From assembly GCF_001509555.1 (NCBI RefSeq), contig NZ_LMAS01000004.1, positions 186,001-250,000 on the forward strand: a stretch of DNA of 64,000 nt, read 5' to 3'. Shown here in pieces: positions 1 through 8,325 of the stretch. Position 1 is the stretch's first letter. Each line of letters starts with the position of its first letter. The notes under the pieces are model-generated. The model did no database searches and was not told where the DNA came from. It saw nothing but the letters and a program-made list of their open reading frames with translations. The position numbers were made by a program, and so were the translations under genes. The DNA is from Bacillus sp. FJAT-29937 (lineage in GTDB: Bacteria > Bacillota > Bacilli > Bacillales > Cytobacillaceae).

Positions 1-5
1 TTGGC

Positions 6-1343
6 ATGACTATATTTGTCTTTATTGTCACAATGTCAGTCATTTTTTGGAGACCAAAAGGGTTAAATGAGGCGTGGCCAGCTTCTATTGGAGCTCTGAT
101 TATATTAATAACCGGGATTGTATCGAAAGAAAACATTATCGATATTATAGATAAAATTGGCGGGGCCTCACTTACGATTATTGCTACCATTGTCATGGCT
201 GTCATACTGGAAAGTTTCGGTTTTTTTCACTGGGCTGCAGCCAGGCTTGCCAATTTATCAAGAGGTTCAGGCTACAGGCTATATTGGTATATTCAATTAC
301 TCTGTTTCTTAATGACACTATTATTTAATAATGATGGCAGCATTCTGATTACCACTCCGCTTCTAATTATCCTTCTAAGAAATCTTCGGCTGAAACCACA
401 TCAAATGATCCCCTATCTATTGAGTGGGGCTTTAATCGCTACTGCATCAAGTGCACCAATCGGAGTAAGTAATATAGTCAATTTAATCGCTTTAAAAATA
501 ATCGACATGTCGCTCTATATGCATACGGCCATGATGTTTGTTCCAGCGACATTAGGATTATTATTTATGGCAACTATTATGTTTCTAGTCTTAAAGAAAA
601 AGTTGCCAAAGAAATTGCCGGCCGCCAAGGATGAAATAGATGAGGTTTTTTTCACAAAGCATTTTCACCCGCTAAAAAAATCACTGTCTGTTGAAACGAA
701 GAAAAAGAGAACAAAACTTATGTTAAAAGTATTATTATTTGTTTTCGTTATGCGCTGCTTGCTCTTCGTGGCATCCTATTTAGCCATTCCAATTGAATTA
801 GTCGCTGTACTAGGATCACTTTGCTTGCTTATTTGGAGATGGTATCATTTAGGAACAAACCCTGTAGATATCCTCAAGAAAACACCATGGCATATCCTCA
901 TTTTTGCTTTTTCCATGTATGTGATCATTTATGGGCTTCATAATGTGGGGCTTACAGAGTTGCTCGTGCAGACTTTCGAGCCGATTGTAAATAGGGGACT
1001 GTTTCAAGCAAGCTTTATAATGGGCGGTCTAGTGTCCATCCTTTCTAACATATTTAATAACCATCCTGCATTAATGATCGGAACGATAACCTTGACTGAA
1101 ATGGGACTAGATCCGATTACATTAAAGACGATTTATTTAGCTAATATCATCGGCAGCGATATAGGATCGTTATTACTGCCTATCGGGACGCTTGCTTCAC
1201 TCATTTGGATGCATATATTGAGGAAATACAAGATCAAAATCAAATGGAAGGATTATTTAAGTGTATCCATCCTTGTTATACCAATCTCCACAATCGTTAC
1301 ATTATTTCTACTCTATTACTGGGTGCAAATGGTGTTTGCGTAA
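6..1343 (+). CDS. ArsB/NhaD-superfamily membrane permease
   Basis: A 445-residue polytopic membrane protein of the ArsB/NhaD (ion transporter) superfamily. About ten or more hydrophobic segments span nearly its whole length, with a basic cytoplasmic loop near residues 198-245. The N-terminal pattern (FxxTMxxIFWRPKGL, then WPASIGA) and the segment LFNNDGSILITTPLL near residues 104-118 are typical of bacterial ArsB-type carriers, which move arsenite or other anions, or sodium against protons. No arsR or arsC gene adjoins it, so arsenite as substrate is not supported by context. The ATG at 6 gives a start like that of family members, but its ribosome binding site lies outside the window and the frame stays open to the left edge, so a longer N-terminus cannot be excluded. 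Confidence 0.75.
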   Translation: MTIFVFIVTMSVIFWRPKGLNEAWPASIGALIILITGIVSKENIIDIIDKIGGASLTIIATIVMAVILESFGFFHWAAARLANLSRGSGYRLYWYIQLLCFLMTLLFNNDGSILITTPLLIILLRNLRLKPHQMIPYLLSGALIATASSAPIGVSNIVNLIALKIIDMSLYMHTAMMFVPATLGLLFMATIMFLVLKKKLPKKLPAAKDEIDEVFFTKHFHPLKKSLSVETKKKRTKLMLKVLLFVFVMRCLLFVASYLAIPIELVAVLGSLCLLIWRWYHLGTNPVDILKKTPWHILIFAFSMYVIIYGLHNVGLTELLVQTFEPIVNRGLFQASFIMGGLVSILSNIFNNHPALMIGTITLTEMGLDPITLKTIYLANIIGSDIGSLLLPIGTLASLIWMHILRKYKIKIKWKDYLSVSILVIPISTIVTLFLLYYWVQMVFA

Positions 1344-1346
1344 AAG

Positions 1347-1374
1347 AAGGCTCTGCAATTGTGCAGAGCCTTTT
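1347..1374. terminator. Terminator between the permease and yhaP
   Basis: GGCTCTGC at 1349-1356 pairs with GCAGAGCC at 1363-1370. A T-run follows on the + strand, and a TTCTTTT tract follows on the minus strand. It sits between the stop codons of convergent genes and can serve both. Confidence 0.75.
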
Positions 1375-1380
1375 GATCAT

Positions 1381-2634
1381 TTATTCATTTTTCGTCAGCT
1401 GCAAGGCTTTTTTAATATCTTTAAAGGAGTTTGATTTGCCATACATAAGAACTCCACCTTTATATACCTTTGCACCAAATATCGCCAATATGACAATCGT
1501 GAGGATCAATATCGCAATGCCGAGTAACGGCTCCCATACTGGCAATGTGAGCATACCTACACGCATAAACATAAGCATCGGCGTGAAAAATGGAATATAA
1601 GAAGCAATTGTTATAAAAGGCGTATCTGGCTGGCCTAATCCAAACATGGCAATAAAAAAGCCTGCCATCACAAGCATCGTCATCGGCATAATCATTTGTT
1701 GAACATCTTCAATTCGGCTGACAAGCGATCCAAGAAATGCTGCTAATGTTGCATATAAGAAGTATCCTAGTAAAAGGAATACGAGGGCGTAAATAATCGT
1801 CGAAATCGGAATATCATTAAACCCGAAGAATTCGAAAAAACCACCTTGCATGCTTTCCAAGTTACTCTTTACAAAATAATATCCGACTAATAATATTACG
1901 CCCATTTGAGTTAAGCTTAACAAAGCAATGCCTAATATTTTTGCAAACATTTGCTTAACAGGTGCTACACTGGAAATCAAAATTTCCATAACGCGGGATG
2001 ATTTCTCAGTTGCAACCTCCATCGCAATCATATTGGCATACATTAGCACAGCAAAATAGATGATGAACAATAGAACATACACAAGTCCTCGGGCTTGATT
2101 TAATTCTTCCTCTGTTTTGGCATTTTCCTCAAGTGCCACTTTACTGAAAGAAACAGGCTCATACAACTTGCTTAGCTGCTCCTGTGATAAATTAATTTTC
2201 GAAGCAGCCAGCTGCGTTTTCAATTGTTGTATAGATTGCTGCAACTCATCAGAAAGTGAAGAATCTGCAATGCTTCTCGCTTTAAAAACTGCTGCAGGAA
2301 GTTGATCCTGATTAAAGGATAGAATTAAAATACCATCATACCTATCCGCCTTTACTGTAACTTCCGCCGCTGCTTCAGAGCCATTAAATGACTCTAGCTG
2401 AATATCGCTTTTATTGATTACAAATTGTTCATTTAATGGGTGGAACAACTCTCCCGTTTCGTCAATGACTGCGATTTTTTTTCCTGAATCTTCTTTGTCA
2501 AAAAAGTCCATAATTTTCGACATATTTGTTAAACCAGCAACAATCAAGCAAGTTATCAATGTGGTTATAATAAATGACTTTGTTTTAAGCTTAGACAAAT
2601 ATGTATGAGAAAGAATAATCCAAAAATTACTCAT
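1381..2634 (-). CDS. yhaP: ABC transporter permease, NatB/YhaP family
   Basis: A 417-residue ABC-2-type permease. One membrane anchor lies near residues 18-37, then an extracytoplasmic domain of about 150 residues, then about five or six helices from about residue 185 to 395. This is the layout of NatB-like sodium or drug efflux permeases. Length and position next to the ATPase match B. subtilis YhaP (about 419 aa). The chosen ATG at 2634 begins inside the end of yhaQ: the 8-base overlap ATGAGTAA carries the start of this gene and the stop of yhaQ, which implies translational coupling. Three upstream codons in the same frame have no ribosome binding site. The substrate cannot be read from the sequence. 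Confidence 0.85.
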   Translation of the reverse strand: MSNFWIILSHTYLSKLKTKSFIITTLITCLIVAGLTNMSKIMDFFDKEDSGKKIAVIDETGELFHPLNEQFVINKSDIQLESFNGSEAAAEVTVKADRYDGILILSFNQDQLPAAVFKARSIADSSLSDELQQSIQQLKTQLAASKINLSQEQLSKLYEPVSFSKVALEENAKTEEELNQARGLVYVLLFIIYFAVLMYANMIAMEVATEKSSRVMEILISSVAPVKQMFAKILGIALLSLTQMGVILLVGYYFVKSNLESMQGGFFEFFGFNDIPISTIIYALVFLLLGYFLYATLAAFLGSLVSRIEDVQQMIMPMTMLVMAGFFIAMFGLGQPDTPFITIASYIPFFTPMLMFMRVGMLTLPVWEPLLGIAILILTIVILAIFGAKVYKGGVLMYGKSNSFKDIKKALQLTKNE

Positions 2635-3526
2635 AAGAAGCACCTACCTTCTCAATAAAAATATCATTCAAGGAAGGCTCTTCAAGGACAAATTTACGAA
2701 TAAATCCTTTTCCAACAATCTCCTTCAAGACTCCTTCTGCAATATCTTCTCCTTCAATTTGCAGATGGATGCCTTCTGTCGTTTCCCGTGCTCTTGAAAC
2801 TCCGGGATAGATTTTTAAAAACTCCAGGCTGAAGTCAGCATGAATAACTAAATTCTTTTTCCCGAATGAACGTTTGATTTCTTTTAGGGCTCCTTTAACA
2901 ACAGGCTTCCCTCTATGCATGATGCATAAATGCTCACACATTTCTTCCACATGTTCCATGCGATGGGAAGAGAACACAATCGTTGTGCCTTTATTCTTTA
3001 AATCAAGAACAGCTTCCTTAAGCTGTTCCACATTCACAGGATCTAATCCGCTAAATGGTTCATCGAGAATTAATAATTTTGGTTTATGTATGACAGCTGT
3101 AATGAATTGGATTTTCTGCTGGTTCCCCTTAGAAAGCTCCTCGACTTTTTTATCCGCATATTCAGGCACTTTAAACCGATTCAGCCAGTAGTCAAGCTCC
3201 TTCAATATTTCTTGTTTATGCATTCCTCTTAATCTCGCTAAATAAACAATTTGATCCTTCACCTTTAGCTTTGGGTATAATCCTCTTTCCTCAGGCAGGT
3301 ACCCGATAAGGGGACTTGTTGAATAGTCAATCGGTTTTCCGTCCCATGTGATTTTCCCTTCGCTTGCATCAATTAAGCCAAGAATCATTCGAAAGGTCGT
3401 CGTCTTTCCCGCTCCGTTCGCTCCTAGAAATCCAAACATTTCTTTTTCTGGAATTGTGATTGAAAGGTCATCCACAGCTGTAAACTTTCCAAAGCGCTTT
3501 GTTACATGCTCTAACTTTAATCCCAT
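2627..3526 (-). CDS. yhaQ: ABC transporter ATP-binding protein, YhaQ/NatA type
   Basis: A 299-residue ABC ATPase. Walker A GANGAGKTT lies near residues 35-43, the signature EELSKGNQQK near 132-141, Walker B LLILDEP near 155-161, and the switch histidine in SSHRMEHVE near 191. The glutamine in SKGNQQK is usual for the NatA/EcsA-like drug and sodium export subfamily. A C-terminal extension of about 90 residues resembles the DUF4162-type tail of this group. It forms a two-gene operon with the permease YhaP, which starts in its last codons. A strong ribosome binding site (AGGAGGAGT) lies upstream of the ATG at 3526. In B. subtilis the pair is a predicted sodium or drug exporter of unknown substrate. 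Confidence 0.88.
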   Translation of the reverse strand: MGLKLEHVTKRFGKFTAVDDLSITIPEKEMFGFLGANGAGKTTTFRMILGLIDASEGKITWDGKPIDYSTSPLIGYLPEERGLYPKLKVKDQIVYLARLRGMHKQEILKELDYWLNRFKVPEYADKKVEELSKGNQQKIQFITAVIHKPKLLILDEPFSGLDPVNVEQLKEAVLDLKNKGTTIVFSSHRMEHVEEMCEHLCIMHRGKPVVKGALKEIKRSFGKKNLVIHADFSLEFLKIYPGVSRARETTEGIHLQIEGEDIAEGVLKEIVGKGFIRKFVLEEPSLNDIFIEKVGASYE

Positions 3527-3691
3527 TTCATACTCCTCCTATCCTCTTACTTATACGAATAAAATGGAAAAAAGGTTCAAATAGTTATAAAATATTTCAA
3601 TATTCATCTCGATAACAAAGACTTTGCAGAAATCCGAGAATTATGGAAAAATAGTAGTAATCTCAATTTTTTGAATTAAGGAGGATTTTTA

Positions 3692-3877
3692 ATGAAAACA
3701 TATAAATTAACCGTTTTCGAAAAAAGTGGAGAAAAGCTTTTAGACGAGGCCTTTCAAGCAGGAGATGATGTAGAGGCAAAAGGGAAGGGCGAGCAAATGT
3801 TAAAGGAAAAAGGCTTCGATGAAAAAACATATCGCTGCACTTCTCCTTCTGGTAAACTCATTCTATTTCATTCTTAA
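3692..3877 (+). CDS. yhzD: Small YhzD-like protein
   Basis: A 61-residue cytoplasmic protein with no membrane segment or signal. It begins MKTYKLTVFEKSGEKLLDE and ends with a CTSPSGKLILFHS-like tail. I recall this pattern from the YhzD family of Bacillus, found at the same place between yhaQ and yhaR. A good AAGGAGG site precedes the ATG by 9 bases. It is transcribed opposite to both neighbours, so it has its own promoter in 3527-3691 and its own terminator. Its function is unknown. The symbol rests on size and synteny. Confidence 0.7.
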   Translation: MKTYKLTVFEKSGEKLLDEAFQAGDDVEAKGKGEQMLKEKGFDEKTYRCTSPSGKLILFHS

Positions 3878-3892
3878 TTAGGCTTATATGGC

Positions 3893-3931
3893 GAATGCAA
3901 AAAAGAGCTGTAGCTACCCTTTTTTGCATTC
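3893..3931. terminator. Bidirectional terminator after yhzD
   Basis: A perfect 13-base inverted repeat, GAATGCAAAAAAG at 3893-3905 against CTTTTTTGCATTC at 3919-3931, lies between the convergent ends of yhzD and yhaR. Its own A and T runs supply the U-tracts in both directions. Confidence 0.8.
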
Positions 3932-3938
3932 CTTCATA

Positions 3939-4730
3939 TTATTTACCGATAAATACAGGTTTTCTTTTTTCGATAAATGCTTGAATTCCCTCTTGGTGGT
4001 CTTGCGTTTGTGTCATTTTGTACTGACCTGCCTTTTCAAGCTCAAGGACTTTATTTAGTTCTGGCAGGTTTTTCTCCATATAGATTTTTTTCGTTTCAAG
4101 CATGGCTTTAATTGGGCTTCTCAGCCAAGTACATATTTTTTTGTCTACTATACTGCTAAGCTCTTCTTCTGCTACTTCATGAATAATTCCCAGCTTATAA
4201 GCTTCATCAGCAGCTAATGGCTTTCCTTCCCAAATAAGGTGTTTCGCTTTATCTTCTCCAAGACGCTTTTCTAAGAAATAATGGGCAGCACCATCAGGAA
4301 TTAAAGCAATTCCAATAAAATTCATCGCAATCTTGCTTGATTTCTCAGCTATCAAAAAATCAGTCGCTAAGGCAAGGCTAAGACCAAGGCCAGCTGCCGC
4401 TCCCGAAATGGCACTAATCGTTAATTTCGGCATGCAATAAAGCTCTTTTACGACTGTACTGATGCTATCCATCACTAGAGGAAAGGCACTTTTGTCAGTT
4501 GACGATAACATTGTTTTAATGTCTCCCCCTGAACAGAAAGCCCGTCCTTTTCCTGTCAAAACAACAATATCAATCTCATCAACACTAGCAGCCTTCTTTA
4601 ATACAGAAGCTAGATCTTTAAGCATTTCTACGCTTAATGCATTAAGGGAATCCGGCCTGTTCAGCTCAATCGTTGCCACACGCCCATGAATGGCCAAATT
4701 TACTGTTTCAGTTCCAAAGTCAATGGTCAA
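3939..4730 (-). CDS. yhaR: Enoyl-CoA hydratase/isomerase family protein YhaR
   Basis: A 263-residue crotonase-fold protein. RVATIELNRPDSLNALS is the N-terminal strand, and GRAFCSGGDI (near 63-72) forms the first oxyanion loop. GAAAGLGLSLALATD supplies the second. The two glutamates used by true enoyl-CoA hydratases appear to be absent: a serine stands in the GLGLSLA motif and phenylalanine in MNFIGIALIPDG. An aspartate follows in IPDG, as in the PaaG/isomerase branch, so isomerase or ring-opening chemistry is likelier than hydration. The start is a TTG at 4730 behind a strong GAGGAGGGG site. The longer frame to 4838 lacks a site and reads through non-conserved sequence. It lies downstream of an acyl-CoA ligase in the same direction, fitting fatty or aromatic acyl-CoA breakdown. 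Confidence 0.85.
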   Translation of the reverse strand: MTIDFGTETVNLAIHGRVATIELNRPDSLNALSVEMLKDLASVLKKAASVDEIDIVVLTGKGRAFCSGGDIKTMLSSTDKSAFPLVMDSISTVVKELYCMPKLTISAISGAAAGLGLSLALATDFLIAEKSSKIAMNFIGIALIPDGAAHYFLEKRLGEDKAKHLIWEGKPLAADEAYKLGIIHEVAEEELSSIVDKKICTWLRSPIKAMLETKKIYMEKNLPELNKVLELEKAGQYKMTQTQDHQEGIQAFIEKRKPVFIGK

Positions 4731-4880
4731 TCTAACCCCTCCTCTTTCTTTAATTCTAATTATATTGGCTTTCTCCTCTTTTAAAAACATAAATGAACGA
4801 TTATTCATAATATTTTTGATACTAATTTGAACAGCCAAAATGAGAAACGACCGTAAAATATTTACGGCCGCAATCTTTAC

Positions 4881-6503
4881 TTATTTTGTCTCGGTCAAAT
4901 CCTTTTGTACCTGATCTCTTAACGCCATCTTCAGAAACTTGCCAACGGAAGTTTTCGGAATTTCATTTAAGAATAATATCTCATCTGGAAGCCACCATTT
5001 GGCAAATTGAGGCTTTAGGAATTCCAATAATTCTTGTTTGTCTATTTTATCTTGGTAAGCTTCTTTTAGGACTACACAAGCAACCGGCCGCTCCTGCCAT
5101 TCTTCATGCGGTACAGCCACTACCGCTGCCTCAAAAACAGCCTCATGGGCCATTAAGGCGTTTTCAATATCGACAGAGGAAATCCATTCTCCGCCGCTCT
5201 TAATCAAATCCTTCGTTCGGTCAACAATTTTCATAAAGCCTTCCTCATCGATGGTGACCACATCCCCTGTATAGAGCCAGCCATCACGAAACGCCTCTGA
5301 CGTTCGTTCATCCTTATAATATTCAGATGCAATCCAAGGTCCCCGAATAGCAAGCTCGCCCATTTCCTTCCCATCCCAGGCTGCCTCTCCATCCTTCCCG
5401 ACAATTTTCATTTCTAGTCCTGGAACAAGAACACCCTGCTTGGCTTTCAAGTCTAGACGCTCCTCATAGGAAAGCTCCTCCTGGTAGCTTTTCAATGTAG
5501 AAATGACGACTAATGGACTCGTTTCCGTCATCCCATATGCATGCATGAAAGGAATATTATGCTTCTGTTCAAAGGCTTTAATCATCCCTTTCGGTGCTGC
5601 GGAACCGCCGCATAGAACTGAACGCAGTGAACTCATGTCATACTTGTTTTCTTCAAGCTCCTTTAATAGTCCCAGCCAAATCGTTGGAACACCAGCTGTT
5701 ATGGTTACCTTTTCCTTTTGAATGAGTTCAGCTAATAGCTTAGGAGTAAAATAGGGTCCCGGCATAACTAGGTTTGTACCAAACCAAACAGCCGCAAACG
5801 GCAACCCCCATGCATTAACATGGAACATCGGAACGACCGGCATCGCGATATCCTTTTCACTAACCCCCGCGCTGTCTGCCATCCCTAATGCCATACTGTG
5901 AAGGACAATTCCGCGATGAGAATAAATGACACCCTTTGGATTCCCTGTCGTGGCAGACGTATAGCACATGCCTGCTGGAGCATTTTCATCAAGGTCATCT
6001 GGGTATTCATAGTCACCCGTTGCCTCTTCAAGTAACTTCTCGTAATGATAAACAGGGGATAAAGTTGTTTCAGGGAGTTCTTCATCATCTGTCATAATGA
6101 TAAATGCTTTCACATTCGGCAACTTGTCCTTCACCGCTTCAATTAACGGAAGGATATCTGAATCAATTAATAAAACCTTATCTTCTGCATGATTAATAAT
6201 AAAAACAATATGCTGCGGAGAAAGGCGAATATTTATCGTATGGAGTACGGCCCCGCTGCATGGAATCGCAAAATACGCTTCCAAATGGCGGTGGTGATTC
6301 CATGCTAGTGTCCCTATCTTATCTCCTCTTTCCACTCCTAGCTTTTGGAGACTTTCAGCAAGCCTTCTTGTCCGGTCAGCTATCTCCTTATATGTAAACC
6401 GCTGAATTCCGCTCGCTGTTCTTGATACAACCTGTTTCTTTGGAAAAAATCTTTCCGCTCTCTTGATCATTTGCGTCATTGTTAAAGGTGTTTGCATCAT
6501 CAT
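4881..6503 (-). CDS. Acyl-CoA synthetase (AMP-forming)
   Basis: A 540-residue adenylate-forming enzyme that activates a carboxylic acid with ATP and CoA. The P-loop CYTSATTGNPKGVIYSHRG lies near residues 178-196, with Ala where Gly is usual. YGMTETSP lies near 321-328, the hinge motif WLYTGDV near 418-424, and the catalytic-lysine motif KTSVGKF near 518-524. It most resembles the medium- to long-chain fatty acid ligase family (LcfA/YhfL/AlkK-like). The chain length of the substrate cannot be read. A GGGAGGAAT site precedes the ATG at 6503. The gene is followed by yhaR in the same direction, 150 bases on. A cre-like site just upstream of the ribosome binding site suggests repression by CcpA on sugars. 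I do not recall this gene at this place in B. subtilis, so it looks like an insertion into the yha block. Confidence 0.88.
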   Translation of the reverse strand: MMMQTPLTMTQMIKRAERFFPKKQVVSRTASGIQRFTYKEIADRTRRLAESLQKLGVERGDKIGTLAWNHHRHLEAYFAIPCSGAVLHTINIRLSPQHIVFIINHAEDKVLLIDSDILPLIEAVKDKLPNVKAFIIMTDDEELPETTLSPVYHYEKLLEEATGDYEYPDDLDENAPAGMCYTSATTGNPKGVIYSHRGIVLHSMALGMADSAGVSEKDIAMPVVPMFHVNAWGLPFAAVWFGTNLVMPGPYFTPKLLAELIQKEKVTITAGVPTIWLGLLKELEENKYDMSSLRSVLCGGSAAPKGMIKAFEQKHNIPFMHAYGMTETSPLVVISTLKSYQEELSYEERLDLKAKQGVLVPGLEMKIVGKDGEAAWDGKEMGELAIRGPWIASEYYKDERTSEAFRDGWLYTGDVVTIDEEGFMKIVDRTKDLIKSGGEWISSVDIENALMAHEAVFEAAVVAVPHEEWQERPVACVVLKEAYQDKIDKQELLEFLKPQFAKWWLPDEILFLNEIPKTSVGKFLKMALRDQVQKDLTETK

Positions 6504-6520
6504 AACAAATTCCTCCCTTA

Positions 6521-6534
6521 TTTAAGCGCTTACA
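6521..6534 (-). promoter_or_regulatory. cre-like site (CcpA operator) before the acyl-CoA ligase
   Basis: On the minus strand the sequence reads TGTAAGCGCTTAAA, which fits 13 of 14 positions of the cre consensus TGWAANCGNTNWCA. It ends a few bases before the ribosome binding site at about 6512-6518, so a bound CcpA would act as a roadblock inside the transcript. This is pattern evidence only. Confidence 0.55.
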
Positions 6535-6633
6535 ACTATTCAAAGAAGTGTATGATCTTTTGTACCTAAAACATTCTATTTAATTTAGAAAAACCCTTCT
6601 TATTTTCAAAACTTTCAAAATTATCATCACAAA

Positions 6634-6656
6634 GAAAAACCCCTGCTATTTTAGGC
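6634..6656 (-). terminator. Terminator of hemZ
   Basis: CCCTTGC, a short loop and GCAGGGG are followed by TTTTTC on the minus strand. The hairpin overlaps the last codons of hemZ. Confidence 0.55.
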
Positions 6657-8162
6657 AAGGGATTCTTGTGTATCAAATAATTCACTTAATAATCTCAACT
6701 TCTCATCCGTGTATTTTTCAAAGCTTTCATTGTATGTTTTTGGGTCCTTTGGATTGGCAAATTGTGTGATCTTCCCTGTGGTCGGATGGACAAATTTACT
6801 AGCAGCGCCACATCCAAGACCAATGATCGTCTGCTGCTCTTCCATGATCATAATATTATAAATACTGTCCTGACCAGGCAGTGAATAGCCAACATTTTCA
6901 AGATTGCCAAGGATATTCTTTTGTCTATATAAATAATATGGGGTATAGTTATGCTCTTTCGTCCATTTCTCAGCCATGTCCATCATCTTCTCAATTTCAT
7001 TTCGATCGGCGACTTTGTATTTTTCCTTATTTTTTGTCATTTCGGAGGCACGTTTGAAAGAAAGAGTATGGACAGTTAATGATTCAGGCATAAGCTTTTC
7101 TGTTTCACTTAATGTGTGTGTAAATTCCGGCACCCCTTCACCTGGGAGACCGATAATTAAATCCATATTGATATTATTCATCCCCATATTTCGTGCTAAA
7201 TGAAACTTATCAATCGTTTCTTCAACCGTATGATGTCTGCCAATCGCTTTTAATGTTTCCTGAATATATGACTGCGGATTAATGCTAATCCGATCTATTT
7301 TCCACTTTTTCAACACTTCTAGCTTTTCAGGTGTGATTGTGTCCGGTCTTCCCGCTTCAACGGTAATCTCACGTATCTTTTCCACATCAGGGAAAGAGTT
7401 GTACATTTCTTCATAAAGCATATCCATTTCTTCAGCAGTAATACTTGTCGGAGTGCCCCCGCCATAGTAAACTGTCGTGATTTTCACTTTGTTTTCTTTA
7501 AGCCATTCCCCAACCTTCCTCATTTCATAATGAAGGCCTCCTAAGAAGGAATCAACAGATCCTTGCCGGCCATTTATCGCATATGCCGGGAATGTACAAT
7601 AGGCACACTTAGTTGGGCAGAATGGAATTCCTATATAAATGCTGACTTCATTTTGAAGATCATAAAGGTCAGGAACAACAGCCAATTGCCTGTCTACAAT
7701 TTGCTGCATTAGCTGAATCTTTTCATCTGATATTAAGTAATCCTCTTTTAATTGCTGATGTGCGACAGGCGTAGGCGTTTTCAATTGCATATGGCGGTGC
7801 AGAAGCTTTGTTGGACGGATACCAGTAAGGATTCCCCACTTTTGAGTAATGCCAGTCCACTCTTGAAGAACCTTTAAATATACATGGGATACGGCAGTTT
7901 TAATTTGCTTAAAATGCTCTTTCTCCGACTCTGTTTCTATTAATAAAGCTTCATAGGATGCTGTCTTCTCTATCCTTTTCCGATCTGTTAGCGAAGCTTT
8001 AACACGAATAGATTCTCCTACTTCAAGATTAATAACGATCTTTAAATCCTCATCATGATGAGATTTCATGGACACTTGGCATTCCTCAAAAAATAAATTT
8101 GCGATTAGTTGCAGCGGACGCAAAAACCGCACATCTTGTAACCCTGTAACTAAAATTTGCAA
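6651..8162 (-). CDS. hemZ: Radical SAM protein HemZ (coproporphyrinogen III oxidase-like)
   Basis: A 503-residue radical-SAM protein. The cluster motif CPTKCAYC (C-x3-C-x2-C) lies near residue 174, followed by YGGGTPT near 223, as in HemN/HemZ oxygen-independent coproporphyrinogen III oxidase-like enzymes of heme synthesis. The N-terminal 150 residues are the extra domain seen in HemZ. Length and place (hemZ followed by yhaR, preceded by yhaX) match B. subtilis. Start choice: an AAGGTGA site lies 5 bases before a TTG at 8162 (then QILVTG), which matches the known N-terminus. The GTG nine bases upstream lies in the site itself. An 8-base inverted repeat at 8196-8216 lies upstream and could be an operator. 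Confidence 0.9.
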   Translation of the reverse strand: MQILVTGLQDVRFLRPLQLIANLFFEECQVSMKSHHDEDLKIVINLEVGESIRVKASLTDRKRIEKTASYEALLIETESEKEHFKQIKTAVSHVYLKVLQEWTGITQKWGILTGIRPTKLLHRHMQLKTPTPVAHQQLKEDYLISDEKIQLMQQIVDRQLAVVPDLYDLQNEVSIYIGIPFCPTKCAYCTFPAYAINGRQGSVDSFLGGLHYEMRKVGEWLKENKVKITTVYYGGGTPTSITAEEMDMLYEEMYNSFPDVEKIREITVEAGRPDTITPEKLEVLKKWKIDRISINPQSYIQETLKAIGRHHTVEETIDKFHLARNMGMNNINMDLIIGLPGEGVPEFTHTLSETEKLMPESLTVHTLSFKRASEMTKNKEKYKVADRNEIEKMMDMAEKWTKEHNYTPYYLYRQKNILGNLENVGYSLPGQDSIYNIMIMEEQQTIIGLGCGAASKFVHPTTGKITQFANPKDPKTYNESFEKYTDEKLRLLSELFDTQESLA

Positions 8163-8195
8163 TGCTATCACCTTTTTATCAATATAGTGAAAATA

Positions 8196-8216
8196 CCATC
8201 AAAATAGATTTGATGG
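8196..8216. promoter_or_regulatory. Inverted repeat upstream of hemZ
   Basis: CCATCAAA and TTTGATGG form a perfect 8-base inverted repeat with a 5-base centre, about 34 bases before the hemZ start. It could be an operator or a hairpin in the leader. It does not look like an Fnr site. Confidence 0.35.
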
Positions 8217-8286
8217 CAGTTGGAATTGTATTATTATGAACTTATATAAGTGTACAGAAATGACTTTATTAGGTCAAGATGTGAAA

Positions 8287-8314
8287 AAGAGCTGATCCGA
8301 TTAGATCAACTCCC
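8287..8314 (-). terminator. Terminator of yhaX
   Basis: GAGTTGATC, a 6-base loop and GATCAGCTC (one G-U pair) are followed by TTTTTCAC on the minus strand, just after the yhaX stop. Confidence 0.75.
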
Positions 8315-8325
8315 TTTAAACAAAA

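Noticed and set aside
6..1343. Arsenite efflux pump ArsB
   Set aside because: The superfamily fits, but no arsR, arsC or related gene adjoins it, so the substrate was left open.
1205..1600. A 131-codon + strand frame spanning the end of the permease and the terminator
   Set aside because: It runs through a strong terminator and antisense to yhaP, has no ribosome binding site, and resembles no protein family.
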